Below the pieces are notes generated by a model. That model was not told the DNA's origin. It did no database searches and saw only the letters and a list, made by a program, of their open reading frames with translations. Made by a program: the position numbers and the translations under genes. A DNA stretch of 64,000 nucleotides from Talaromyces rugulosus (lineage: Eukaryota; Ascomycota; Eurotiomycetes; Eurotiales; Trichocomaceae): positions 1,860,001 to 1,924,000 of the forward strand of contig NC_049563.1 in the NCBI RefSeq assembly GCF_013368755.1, in the 5' to 3' direction. Within the stretch, counting starts at the first letter, position 1; the number at the start of each line of letters is the position of its first letter. Positions 25,495 to 35,311 of this stretch are shown here, piece by piece.

Positions 25495-26151
25495 GGCTGT
25501 CTTCTCGGGAAAAATTAAGAGAGAAAAACCATGCCTCTATGACTACGAAAGGTCCCAATTCTTCTTTAAGTAGGGAGCTTCATCTCCGGATTGTTTGGCA
25601 GATCATTGTGGGGTATTCCTCCTCGTAGTAACTTCGCAGTAACTTCGCAGCAACTTCGTAACAGCCCCGCATGACCCAGCTGCTACCCCGACCTATTCAC
25701 GTCATTTATCACAAATAAAGTTCATATTGATAAGCCACCGTTTAGCATCTTCGGGTGCTTTTTATTGATCCGCGTACAGCTCTAGCTAGTAAAGTGAAGC
25801 TCGCAAATACGAACCTTTATAGTAAGATCAAATTCATTGCCTCTGCTACCCATATTGAATGAATAAATATAAGGTGGCATTTTGATATGTCAATAGTCAA
25901 ATCTGTTGTGCGTCGAGCTCTCTATAGTACATGTATCAGCAGGAGGAAATAGAGTGAAAAATGTGATTGGACGGTCTATTTTTTTCTCTTTCTGCGAACC
26001 ATATCAAATTACACAAACTCGGTATTGTGGAACCATCAATTGCATGTGATATCTAAAGTTAAACTTCCCATATATGCATCAATCATGCCACTTGCAGCAG
26101 TTCTGTATTTCTCTCTTCCCCCGTTCCTCCATTTTTTTTGCTCTCAAAGTA
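25495..26151. promoter_or_regulatory. P450 promoter region
   Basis: The 657-base region holds the P450 promoter and the FAH-family 3' end. A GTGGGGTATTCC box (25608-25619) resembles the GGGGT-centred boxes before the FAH gene and the large regulator. CTCCGGA occurs at 25584-25590. Confidence 0.5.
25628..25661. repeat. 11-bp repeat, about three copies, in the P450 promoter
   Basis: GTAACTTCGCA, GTAACTTCGCA and GCAACTTCGTA follow one another in tandem. They lie about 130-170 bases upstream of the P450 start codon. Confidence 0.8.
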
Positions 26152-27188
26152 TCACTCGTAATATACCTGGTTGATCAAAGTTCCGACATGTTGTACCTCA
26201 ACACGAATATCATCGCCATGGTTGAGCACGACCTTTGGATCGCGCATCGCCCCGATACCGGGCCCAGTGCCTGTCATAATTACAGTCCCTCTTTCAAGGG
26301 TCGTGCCACGAGATAAAAAAGAAATAATCTGAGCAACTTGGAATATCATCTCACTAGAGGTTTTTTTTCTCGTTAAAAGACGCCACTTAATCCGCTATCT
26401 GAGGAGATCACCTACTTTGTGTTGGAGTCCTGCACCGTGATACCGTTGTGGATAGCCTTGATCCGAAGAGAATGCGGGTCTTTTATCGCAGAAGAAGAAA
26501 CGAGGACTGGGCCCAAGGGGCATGACCCATCGAAGCCTACAGAAAATCTTTAGCCATTTCATCCCAAATTTACTCACATATGTAGAGTAAGAGGAACCTT
26601 TTGAAAAGCTCCATTGGCTGTTTTTAAACTGCTGTGCTCTCGCACTGACATCGTTGCTGGCTGTGTACCCTAGAACGTAGCCCAAAGCTTTGTCTTCAGG
26701 GATGTCTTTCCCAGTCTTGGAAATAACGAAGCTCAACTCGGCCTCGTAGTCACTTGTCCCATCTTGTGCGATCTTGGGTACTGGAATCTTTGCTGGGAAT
26801 GGCCCATTGATTGCAGTTCGCGGTTTGATAAACAGTACCGGGACGTCTGGGATTGGCATGTTGGCTTCTCGCGCGTGGTCGCGGTAGTTGAGTCCCATGC
26901 AACGAATTATTGGGACCTCATCTACAGAGATCGGTGAGAGGAGCTAGGCTCACTGTTAGCTGCTAATACGTTTGCTATATGAGCCATTCTATATACCGTT
27001 CCGACATGTAAGAGTGTATCCGACACAACACCATCGAATATGTCGCCAGTGATAAGTTTTGCACTTATCCGTTTGCCCTCAAACACAGCTATCCCGATAT
27101 CAGGGAATTCTTCCGGGTCGACCTGGCCCAGATGAATCTGGCCGTCTTCCTCGGCAATGAAGCGGATCAAATGTGTCCAAGGTGCCAT
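26152..27188 (-). CDS. Fumarylacetoacetate hydrolase (FAH)-family protein
   Basis: Four exons (27188-26997, 26943-26598, 26536-26416, 26353-26152) give 286 residues, typical of the single-domain FAH/2-hydroxyhepta-2,4-diene-1,7-dioate isomerase group. Motifs: MGLNYRDHAREANMP (active-site His), the metal-binding acidic stretch DYEAELSFV, YTASNDVSAR, SKGFDGSCPLGP and TGTGPGIG. Members cleave or isomerise acyl-pyruvate type products of aromatic ring opening, using Mg2+ or Mn2+ in the cytosol. Next to a phenol hydroxylase and an extradiol dioxygenase, a role in processing the ring-cleavage product is likely. Intron 2 needs a weak donor (GTTCCT); it was chosen because only that phase restores the conserved SKG/FDGSCP join. 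Confidence 0.93.
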
Positions 27189-27592
27189 TCTCGCGATTCT
27201 CTAGCCCGCCTGTGATATACTAAATGTGTAATTGTGATAGTCTAGTTGTCACGGTAGTGAGGTGAAAGGAAAGGTTTTAATAATTGCCTTTACATAGTAA
27301 ATATCTTGGAGTATTGGTGGGGTATCCCTATCCCCTCTCGGATTTACGGACCAATTTCGGGCCATCTTAAGATGTTCAGATCAAAGTGGGTTCAACTAAC
27401 CGGTCCCTACATGATATTCTGGAGGTACGCACAGCTCCGGAATATCGGATATACTGCGAGGGGAAGAAACAAGTAAATCCAGGAAATTACTACAGGGTTT
27501 CGCAAAGTGCCTTAGACTGGACATGACATAATATTTTAACAGTATTAACAAAGACGGAAAGAATCATTTTACTACACCCATAATTCTCTTTT
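27189..27592. promoter_or_regulatory. FAH-family promoter with a shared element
   Basis: A 404-base region between the FAH-family start and the stop of the flavin hydroxylase. At 27316-27368 it contains GTGGGGTATCCC followed by CGGA, two bases, AATTTCGGG, one base, CATCTT. A closely similar arrangement occurs at 31934-31982, before the large Zn2Cys6 regulator. CTCCGGA occurs at about 27455. Confidence 0.55.
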
Positions 27593-29738
27593 TCAGGTTC
27601 TGTGCCCCAGAATCGATTTCATGACTTCCAACAAATTCAACTTGCATGTTTCATTATCCGGTTGCGACTGTGATCTCCATGCGACGAACCGGTCTGGTCT
27701 GACTAAAATGGCACCGGACTCATCCACGCCTCGCACGTTTTCCCACTCGAAGTAGACATCCTCCCAGTCCTGGCGGAACCCAATGGAATGGACATTAATC
27801 GATACACCAAGCTGAGTGGCAACGGCCTCTGCTGCCTGTTTCCAACCATTTCCACCAACGCCGGTGAAGATAGTAAACTCCCCATGTCCAGTAAGATCAA
27901 TCGTCGATGTTGGCGCCGTGGGTATTGCTTTATTCAGCCACACATGAGGTACCCGACATCCTGGGTAGGTACTGGGACTGTAGTACAGCACGTCGTCCTT
28001 GGCGGCGGCGCCAGAACGAACGTAAGGCTGTTGTTCTTGTTCGTTATAGATGCCTGGACCGGTGTAAACCTGGCCCATTTCAACACCGAGACCATGAAAC
28101 TCATGCGAAGTCTGAGTGATGGCATCTTGAAAGGCGCGGCGCTGCTTTCGCCCTTCTGGAGTTGCATCACTTAATGTATTCAGAACCTTTTGGCGATCCT
28201 CGACCTTCTCCGGCAAGGTGCCGAGAGCATTCCAGACATTAAAATGGTCACGAAACGCTTGATTCGCACGGGTGATAATGGAACGTCCGACGGGCTGACG
28301 TTCGATGCTGTAGCTGTCTAGCAGCGAGGGTGATGCGAGACCGTGGTGGACATATGCCACCTTCCAGGCGAGATTGAACGCATCCTGGATACAAGTGTTA
28401 GATCCGAGACCGTTCATGGGTGGGTGCCGATGAACTGCATCGCCAAGGCAGAAACTGATAAAATGGTCAGCGCATTCAAAGTGGGCACAAGATTTTTTGT
28501 AGTTAAATGGAGCAACTCACACGTTTCCTTGCGAATACTGCTCGGCTACAATCTCGTTAATGAACCATTTAGAAACGTCAAGGATTTCTGCCGGAGTGTC
28601 ATCCCCGATGAAGTCGCGAACCCTCGATAGATATGCTTCTCTTGATGGCTGTATATTATGATCGCAGTCCCGGTTGGGAAACAAAATGAACATCCACTCA
28701 TGCCATGGCTTGACCATCCGCACGATGCCCATCCACCCAAATTCTGGGTGTTCTTTGTCGGGCTGCATCACCCAGTGGAGATTTCCCCGTCGATGTTCAA
28801 CGAGATGTGACAGATCAGCTCTGACGAGAACATTGATGGCCACCCCCTGACCAGGTTTAACCGAGAGAGGAAGATCCAGCTGCTTAACTATCTTGCTACG
28901 GGCACCGTCAGCCCCAAAAAGATATTTTGTACGCACTTGATACTCGGAATTTGAGATGTCGTCGCGGACGGTAGCTATAATTGATCCGCTTTCTGCTTCT
29001 CTCTCAAATGAGAGAAAAGATGTGTTGAACCGGGTCTTGAATCCTTTAAGTATAGCACGACGAACTAAAGCGGGTTCCAGGAGAGTTTGAGGCAGATCAA
29101 CTGGGGAGCATGGGCTTGCATTCTCATAGTCACCCTGTGAGGAATCTTGTCAACGACATTCGGGTTAAATATTGTATATAAACAAATGCGGAATACCTTT
29201 CTGCTCGGTGAATTGCCCCAGGAATGAATTCTGGCGTATTCTTCACCTGCCATGCTATGACACCATCTTGTGTGAACCATGCAATTTCCCTTGGAAGACA
29301 AAGCTTCAAGTTCTTCATCAAGTCCTATGTCTCGTAGACACTCTAAATTTGCCTGGTTACTTGCTAAATCCTAAACACAATATTGTATATTGGAAACATA
29401 CCCATAGCCGCCATGTTTGTAATATGTGCACGAGGTGTGTTTGCAGTTCCAGGGGCAGCACTTATCATGAGCCCTTTCAGTCCTATTTCCAGTTAGGGTT
29501 TTTCTTGCAACTCCATCAAATACCTTGACTTACCGTAACTTCCGAGAAAACATGCCAGTGACGCCCCTGCCGGCCCAGCACCGACAATTAAGAATTCAGT
29601 ATCTACCAATCCATTTCTTGCTTGATCTGCAGAAGAAAAAGAGCTTAAACTAGCTCCATTTTGAAGACTATTTCCAGGGCCAGAACTGCTTCTAGCAACA
29701 AGACCGTTCAGAATACCATTCCCAGTAGACGACGCCAT
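27593..29738 (-). CDS. FAD-dependent phenol hydroxylase-type monooxygenase (TfdB/PheA-like)
   Basis: Five exons (29738-29534, 29482-29402, 29342-29197, 29134-28521, 28454-27593) give 635 residues. The FAD-binding loop is FLIVGAGPAGASLA (residues 49-62), the DG segment is FGADGARSK and the GD motif FCLGDAVHRHPP is joined across intron 4. A C-terminal thioredoxin-like domain, as in phenol 2-monooxygenases, fits the last 170 residues. Such enzymes hydroxylate phenols ortho to the OH with NAD(P)H and O2, giving catechols. It is divergent from the extradiol dioxygenase, which would cleave such a catechol. The start at 29738 fits the family. The frame stays open to an ATG at 29888, which would add 50 basic residues that look like a mitochondrial presequence (see findings). 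Confidence 0.93.
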
Positions 29739-30294
29739 ACCAAACTTTCGGGTTCGAGAGGATGAAACTGCTGAGAAAGGTCTTATTTGAATCAGGATGT
29801 GAGCACGATGCGCGCGAACAGATAAATAAGGACTTGGCGAAAAAATGCCGGTTCTAGGTCGGAAGCACATGTAACCTGGCCGTGGCATTTCGAAGTTCCA
29901 ATTCCCACAGTTACGATATGAGTGTTATATGTGCTGTTGACACAAGACATAAGACGAAAATTTGTCTTTACAGACAATATACATGGCTTTTGCGGATAAA
30001 CCGTTTTCGAATGTGCTTGTTTTGCCCTAACTTGAAATTGACCGAAGATAGTCCGAGGGGTAATATAATAGCCATATCAATCAAATGACCAAAGCTTCGC
30101 ATATCCGTAATTCCGCAAGCCACTTACGCCTTTCTACGATTTCTTTCTCCTACGGTAGCTGTTAATGAAAGTTCTCGGCACGAATATTGAGCACCTCCTC
30201 CTCTATGGGGACAGGACATATATACCCTCGACCACTGGACATATCTTCAGATTTACCTTTCCACTTCTTATCTCTATTATTAAATCACGAAAAC
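29739..30294. promoter_or_regulatory. Bidirectional promoter: phenol hydroxylase / extradiol dioxygenase
   Basis: The 556 bases between divergent starts imply coordinate expression. A TCCGAGGGGT word at about 30051 and several CCG triplets around 30100-30120 are the only candidate regulator sites I can see. Confidence 0.55.
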
Positions 30295-31555
30295 ATGACT
30301 GAACCACATCAAATCAATATAGTTCGCATTGCGCATGTCTTTTACGTTCATAAAGAAATTGACAGGGCGTTAGAATTTCTGCTAGAGTTCGGGTTGCGAC
30401 AAGTCAAACGTGTGGGGAAATCGATATATTTTCGTGGTACTGGTCCTGATCCATTTGTGTATTGTGCACAAGAGGGTGACGAAGACCGCTTCGGAGGTGT
30501 AGCATTCGTGGTCGAGTCGGAATCCGATCTTGAAGCCGCCCAGGCGCTCCCCGGTGCCAGCGCGATCTACCCCTTGACCGATGCACCTGGTGGTGGGCGC
30601 TGTGTCACTTTTCATGACCCCGTCGATAAATTTCCCTTTCACCTAGTGCACGGCCAGACTTTACAGGAAGATGTGAAAGCATTTCCCCAGCTGGAGTTCA
30701 ATTTCGTAAGGTTTAGCTTCTTCCTCACGCTTATGCGTCCTCCTGACACCTCTAGCCAACACAAAAACACCGACCGGCGAACAAAACTCAAAGATTCCAA
30801 AAAGGTTGGTAAATATTCAACGTTCTTATTGAGCCTGTAATAACTGTTATTATACATAGGTCCTGCTCCAGTGCACAAACTAGGTCACTTTGGAATGTGT
30901 GTCACCAATTTTGCCAAAGCGTACGACTTTTATACCTCCCACTTTAATTTCAAACCTAGCGATGTCAGTAACCTACCAGTTTTTCCCGCACACTAGAGTG
31001 ACTAACAACTCAAAAACACTCTACAGCTTGTCTATGAGCCTTCTACTGGGCGAGATATAACCGCCTTCCTCCATCTTGATCGGGGATCCGAGCTTGTTGA
31101 TCACCATTGCTTTTTCTTCTTCGAAGGACCAAAGTCCCATGTACACCATTCCTCTTTTGAGACCCATGACTTCGATACCCAGGTACTGGGTCATGACTGG
31201 CTCCGTGGTAAAGGGTATGAGAATTGCTGGGGCGTGGGCCGTCATATCATGGGCAGTCAAATTTTCGATTATTGGTGAGCTTATCCTGTGATATTGCCTT
31301 CTTCAGCAGCCGAAAGGAAGGAAGAAAGAGACAGCCAGAAAAAATGACTGATATTGCAAGGTTTGACCCGTCTCGTTTCATTGTGGAGCATTACGTTGAT
31401 GGCGACTTGGTCAATGATGAAAGCCCCGTGAATCGGTCTCCGGCCACACCCGGTAACTTGCATGTCTGGGGTAGGTTCTGTTGCCAATTCAACGACATTG
31501 TACATATACTGATTAGCGACTAGGCCCGGATCTGCCACCTACCTTTATGCATTGA
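30295..31555 (+). CDS. Extradiol ring-cleavage dioxygenase (glyoxalase/bleomycin-resistance fold, trihydroxytoluene-oxygenase-like)
   Basis: Six exons (30295-30705, 30756-30804, 30860-30963, 31027-31274, 31361-31470, 31524-31555) give 317 residues, a two-domain vicinal-oxygen-chelate dioxygenase. The C-terminal domain carries the expected Fe(II) ligands in order: His163 (KLGHFGM), His229 (HHSSFE) and Glu280 (FIVEHYVDGD). The N-terminal domain repeats the fold (RIAHVFYVH ... ALEFLLEFGL). These enzymes insert O2 beside a catechol (meta cleavage). Fungi usually use intradiol or homogentisate-type cleavage, so this type is less common. It is divergent from the phenol hydroxylase and next to the FAH-family gene, forming a hydroxylate-cleave-hydrolyse set. 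The last exon codes only 10 residues but closes in frame with a clean stop. Confidence 0.9.
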
Positions 31556-32186
31556 CGTGTAGCACCAAATTTGGTATTGCTCTGCCGATATAAACCCGGC
31601 TAGTTGAATAATATAGTGAGCACTAACTATATCTATGATTTCTACGAATATTCTCGGCTTGTTGTTCTATGTTCATCAATGCACTCCTATAAATTCCAAT
31701 CAGTTTACCTGTGCAAATTCATGCGAAAACAACTCATCCATCCTTGCCTAGAGCAGTAAGCAGTCCACCTGTAAATAGACTCGGAATTTCCCCATATTGA
31801 ATGCCAGAGAAGGCAATCCCCCCGGTGGTTTATTTCTGTATATACAGCAACACATGTAAGCTGAATGTTCCGGCAAACGGTCACATATCGGAAACAGAGA
31901 AAAAGATGGAAATGCGGAGTATGTGGGACCGATGTGGGGTTTCCCCACGAAGACCCGAGCCGGAGTAATTTCGGGGCATCTTCGTGGGAACCTTAAATTT
32001 AGGTCATTTCTAACCAAAATTGTCTCCAACTCTCCTCTAGAATGTGAAGTCGTCAGAGAAAACAAGAATAACCCAGTCGTCGATTGCGGGGTACCCCGGA
32101 CTCCGGAGAGTATATGAATAATACGTGTTTTGCTACGCGCGTTCTTTCCTACAGCAGCGTCATAGGCCGTATCCATCACACTAGAG
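31556..32186. promoter_or_regulatory. Promoter of large Zn2Cys6 regulator, with GC-rich palindromic patch
   Basis: 631-base upstream region. It contains GTGGGGTTTCCCCAC (31934-31948, perfect palindrome with 3-base centre), a 10-bp inverted repeat CCCACGAAGA / TCTTCGTGGG (31944-31953 and 31979-31988), the shared element at 31961-31982, and a CGG-N6-CCG site at 32087-32098 followed by CTCCGGAG. This dense set in an AT-rich background suggests an autoregulated promoter; inference. Confidence 0.6.
32087..32098. promoter_or_regulatory. CGG-N6-CCG inverted repeat (Zn2Cys6 binding-site type)
   Basis: CGGGGTACCCCG reads as CGG, six bases, CCG and is a perfect palindrome, 89 bases before the start codon of the Zn2Cys6 gene. 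This is the half-site architecture bound by dimeric binuclear-cluster proteins. Binding by the neighbouring protein is inferred. Confidence 0.5.
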
Positions 32187-34999
32187 ATGCACGATTCACC
32201 TGAAAATTATGTGAACAAGCGGTCTTTGGCCCATAGCCCCGATGAGGGCCGTTGTCGCAAGTCGGATATTGCCTGCTACTCGTGTCGCCGGTTTGTTGAA
32301 ATGTTCTGTTCTTGTAAAAAAAAATCGTTGCTAACTATTGATAGGCGCAAGGTTAAGTGGTGAGTCCAAGTCACTGTAGCACTATCGGCTTATTTCTCAC
32401 ATCAGCAGCGACCGTCGGTATCCCCATTGCTCAGTATGCAAAGAAACAGCTGAGATCTGCAGCTATCCTCAAGGGCCATTGAAGCCAGGTCCGAAATTAG
32501 GTACTGCTACATAGAACTGTCCCCTTTTAGTACGACCCATTATGTTGACTCGTGCCTCGAGGATCGTCAAAACGCCCTCGAAAGCGGCCATACCGAAATG
32601 ACATGCAGTCAAAACAAAAACACCTAAGTGATGTGTCGAATTCTCCATTACAAGATGCCTCAGCCTCAACAGGATGTGAGCCCAATTTTCAAGAGAGGGG
32701 GGCGACAGCAATACCTTGCTCATGTCACCGATCTCTGACTCAGGAAGATTCCCGCCCTGGGCCTCAAGGTGTTGTCTTCGATGAGGTGAATAACCTAGAT
32801 GGCCATGGACAGAGCAAAGTAGATTCGCGCAATTCACATTACTATATGCACGAACTCTCTTTTATTTTACACCCGGCCCATGATCATCCCTCCCCTGATC
32901 AAGCACAGCAAACGAATACGGCCAGGTATATCGAGCAAGAGTCGAGTCGACTACAAAAATTATGTAGTACTTTGGGAGTCTCACGTGAGGTTTTAGGATT
33001 GATGTGAGACACTTTTCCGCAACACGAACGAATATTTGACTATCCACTAACCTTATTTCAGGGTCAATGTTTATTTCGATAACATGGTGGCGGTTAATCT
33101 ATTCCGCGAGCCCTATTTTCACCAAAAACTCTCAGAAGCGGTGCCGATATCGGAAACCTATGCCCTGTTCGCAGCAATGCTGGCCTTCGCCGCTCGGTTC
33201 TGTTCCTCGCGGATTAATGCTGAGTGGAACCCAGGGTTGGAGGATGTAAAAGACATTCATCTTCGATCCCAGGATTTCTTAACTCTGGCATTCACCCATA
33301 TCGATAATGCACTTGAAGAATACGACGATGACCCCCCCTCTCTGGGTGTTCTCCAAGCTCTTATAATTGCTACGCATTGCCAACTGACTCAAGGTGTGCG
33401 TGGGAAGGCGTGGAGATCACTCGGGAAATGTATTCGACTGGCCTACGAGCTAAATCTACATCTGGTAGATTCCGATGAGGTTGGGGACATTGCGGATGTA
33501 GATGCACGACGCTGGTGCTGTCAGGAAGAAAAGCGGCGTGCTTGGTGGGCGACCTGGGAGATGGATGTATTTGCCAGCACCATACGACGGACGCCTCCCG
33601 CAATAGATTGGTCCCAGATGGAGACATTACTCCCTGTCGAAGACCAATACTGGTTCGAGGGCCGACCGCAGGTTAGCTGTTTTATGGATCTTGATCCAAC
33701 CTGCCGATGGAAGCGTCTCCATGAGTGCGGCAACCAATCTTCCAAGGCCTGGTTCCTAGTCGTCAATTCTTTCATGAAGGAGGCTCAGCGAGTCTCCGCT
33801 CCTCGAAGCCTGCCATTTCGGGATTTACGACACAATCATAACCACCGGCGGCCGAACGCTGGTCAGCAGTTTTCCAGGCAGACAGGAAGTTGTGGCGAGG
33901 CAGCTCAAAGGCTCGATACATTGGCCAATTCTGTTCGTTGCTTAGTGATGGTTCTGCCGGAACATTTGCGATATCACAATCAGTTCCTTGACTTTCACGC
34001 TCGCGTACCAGGACAAAGCTCATCAAGTCGTCAACTTCACTGCTCGATTTACAACACGTACGTCATGACACAACTCGCTAGGTTAATGATATACAGATCT
34101 GGTGCCTTTCGGAACCTGAACTCGAGATCGTGGCGCGAAAAGGGCTCGAGCAATCCAGAAAAAGACACACATGAGCGCAATTCCGCATCGACCGCAGATA
34201 ACCTAGCCTTGGCTCAGTACTTTGAAGCAGCCGATAATATCCTCACGATTATTACCCGAAGCTGTGATAGTCATATTCAATACATCAACCCTTTTCTGTC
34301 CAGTACTATTTGGCTCGCATCTGCTGTCCAGATACTCCATAAGGAAGTTGAACGTGATGAGGCAAGCCGCACCTTGATCAGGTCCAAATTTGATGTTCTT
34401 CATATGACATATTTAAAATGTGTCTCGTTTTGGAATATTCATACGGCTTTACAGCAGAATCTCGAGGCTCTAGAGACGGAGCTAGGAAATAACAATTGCT
34501 TCAATCATGCGAAACAAGTGCAATCACTGAACACTGATCCCCATACCGGAGAGGGCTCTCAAATGCAACCTGCGACATGCGTTTCAATTGATACAAATCA
34601 AGCGATTTTTGGTCCTAAATGTGAGTGAAGGATACCTTTAAGGCACAATGGTTTACATTTACTAACTCTCGTTTGCGTTTGACCGAAGTCTCTACCGTGG
34701 AAAACATAGCCAATGCGGCTATATTACCGGATGAATATCAACACCTGCCATCACTACCAGAGACTGCTCTTTCGACACTGGCTGGTGGCGTCGAAAAGAA
34801 TGGCAGCGAGTGTAACTATCTACAACATTCTGAAATACCCACGCCGGCCACGATTCCCTACACATTGCCTACAACAGATCAAGCATCTCCATCGAGACTA
34901 GCATATCTATCAATATTCGATTACATGGATCTTCCTTATTTTGATGGACAGGATCCAGCTTTCGATACGTATTCTACCAGGCAGCAGACAGACTACTAA
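32187..34999 (+). CDS. Zn2Cys6 transcription factor with fungal-specific regulator domain
   Basis: Six exons (32187-32290, 32345-32359, 32409-32500, 32562-33003, 33062-34620, 34689-34999) give 840 residues. The zinc cluster (CYSCRRRKVKC ... HCSVC ... C, residues 29-56) is split by two introns around a 15-base exon coding RKVK. A basic tail KPGPKLGSSKRPRKR follows. The regulator domain (PF04082-like) spans roughly residues 240-430: FREPYFHQKLSEAVP, ALIIATHCQLTQG, RSLGKCIRLAYELNLHL and EEKRRAWWATWEMDVFAS. The C-terminus is low-complexity, probably the activation region. It resembles xylanolytic/CTF1-like activators in layout. Its position beside the ring-cleavage genes, and its palindromic promoter, suggest it is the pathway activator of that half. 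Confidence 0.9.
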
Positions 35000-35311
35000 T
35001 TTTAGCTTTAGGGATGGGTTTCACAATGTATAAGATACTAAGAATTGACTAGTTTCTTGAAACATATTAAACATTTTTGTAGTAGACTAGCAGGTGCGTT
35101 CTAATCATAGGAAGACGTAAAACTCCCAAGCAATCATATATTTTCAAATTTGGATCAGTCATGGACCCTGGGAACAGATTAAATTGGGAATATAGGATGC
35201 TGTGTAGCGGTCGAATTCACTCGAAATTGACCCGTCGCCTCCATATCGATCAATGCAGGTAAATATTAATATTTATATCGCAAAAATACTCGACGAGGTA
35301 ATCTTTTTAAC
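35000..35311. other. Convergent intergenic region
   Basis: AT-rich, 312 bases, no gene seen. Confidence 0.5.

Noticed and set aside
25628..25661. CRISPR-like repeat array
   Set aside because: Only three contiguous short units without spacers, in a eukaryotic promoter.
27788..28174. 128-residue plus-strand frame inside the phenol hydroxylase
   Set aside because: Antisense to the conserved C-terminal exon; no independent support.
30295..31555. 4-hydroxyphenylpyruvate dioxygenase
   Set aside because: The sequence lacks the HPPD C-terminal signature and is shorter; the His/His/Glu layout with VDGD is that of extradiol catechol dioxygenases.
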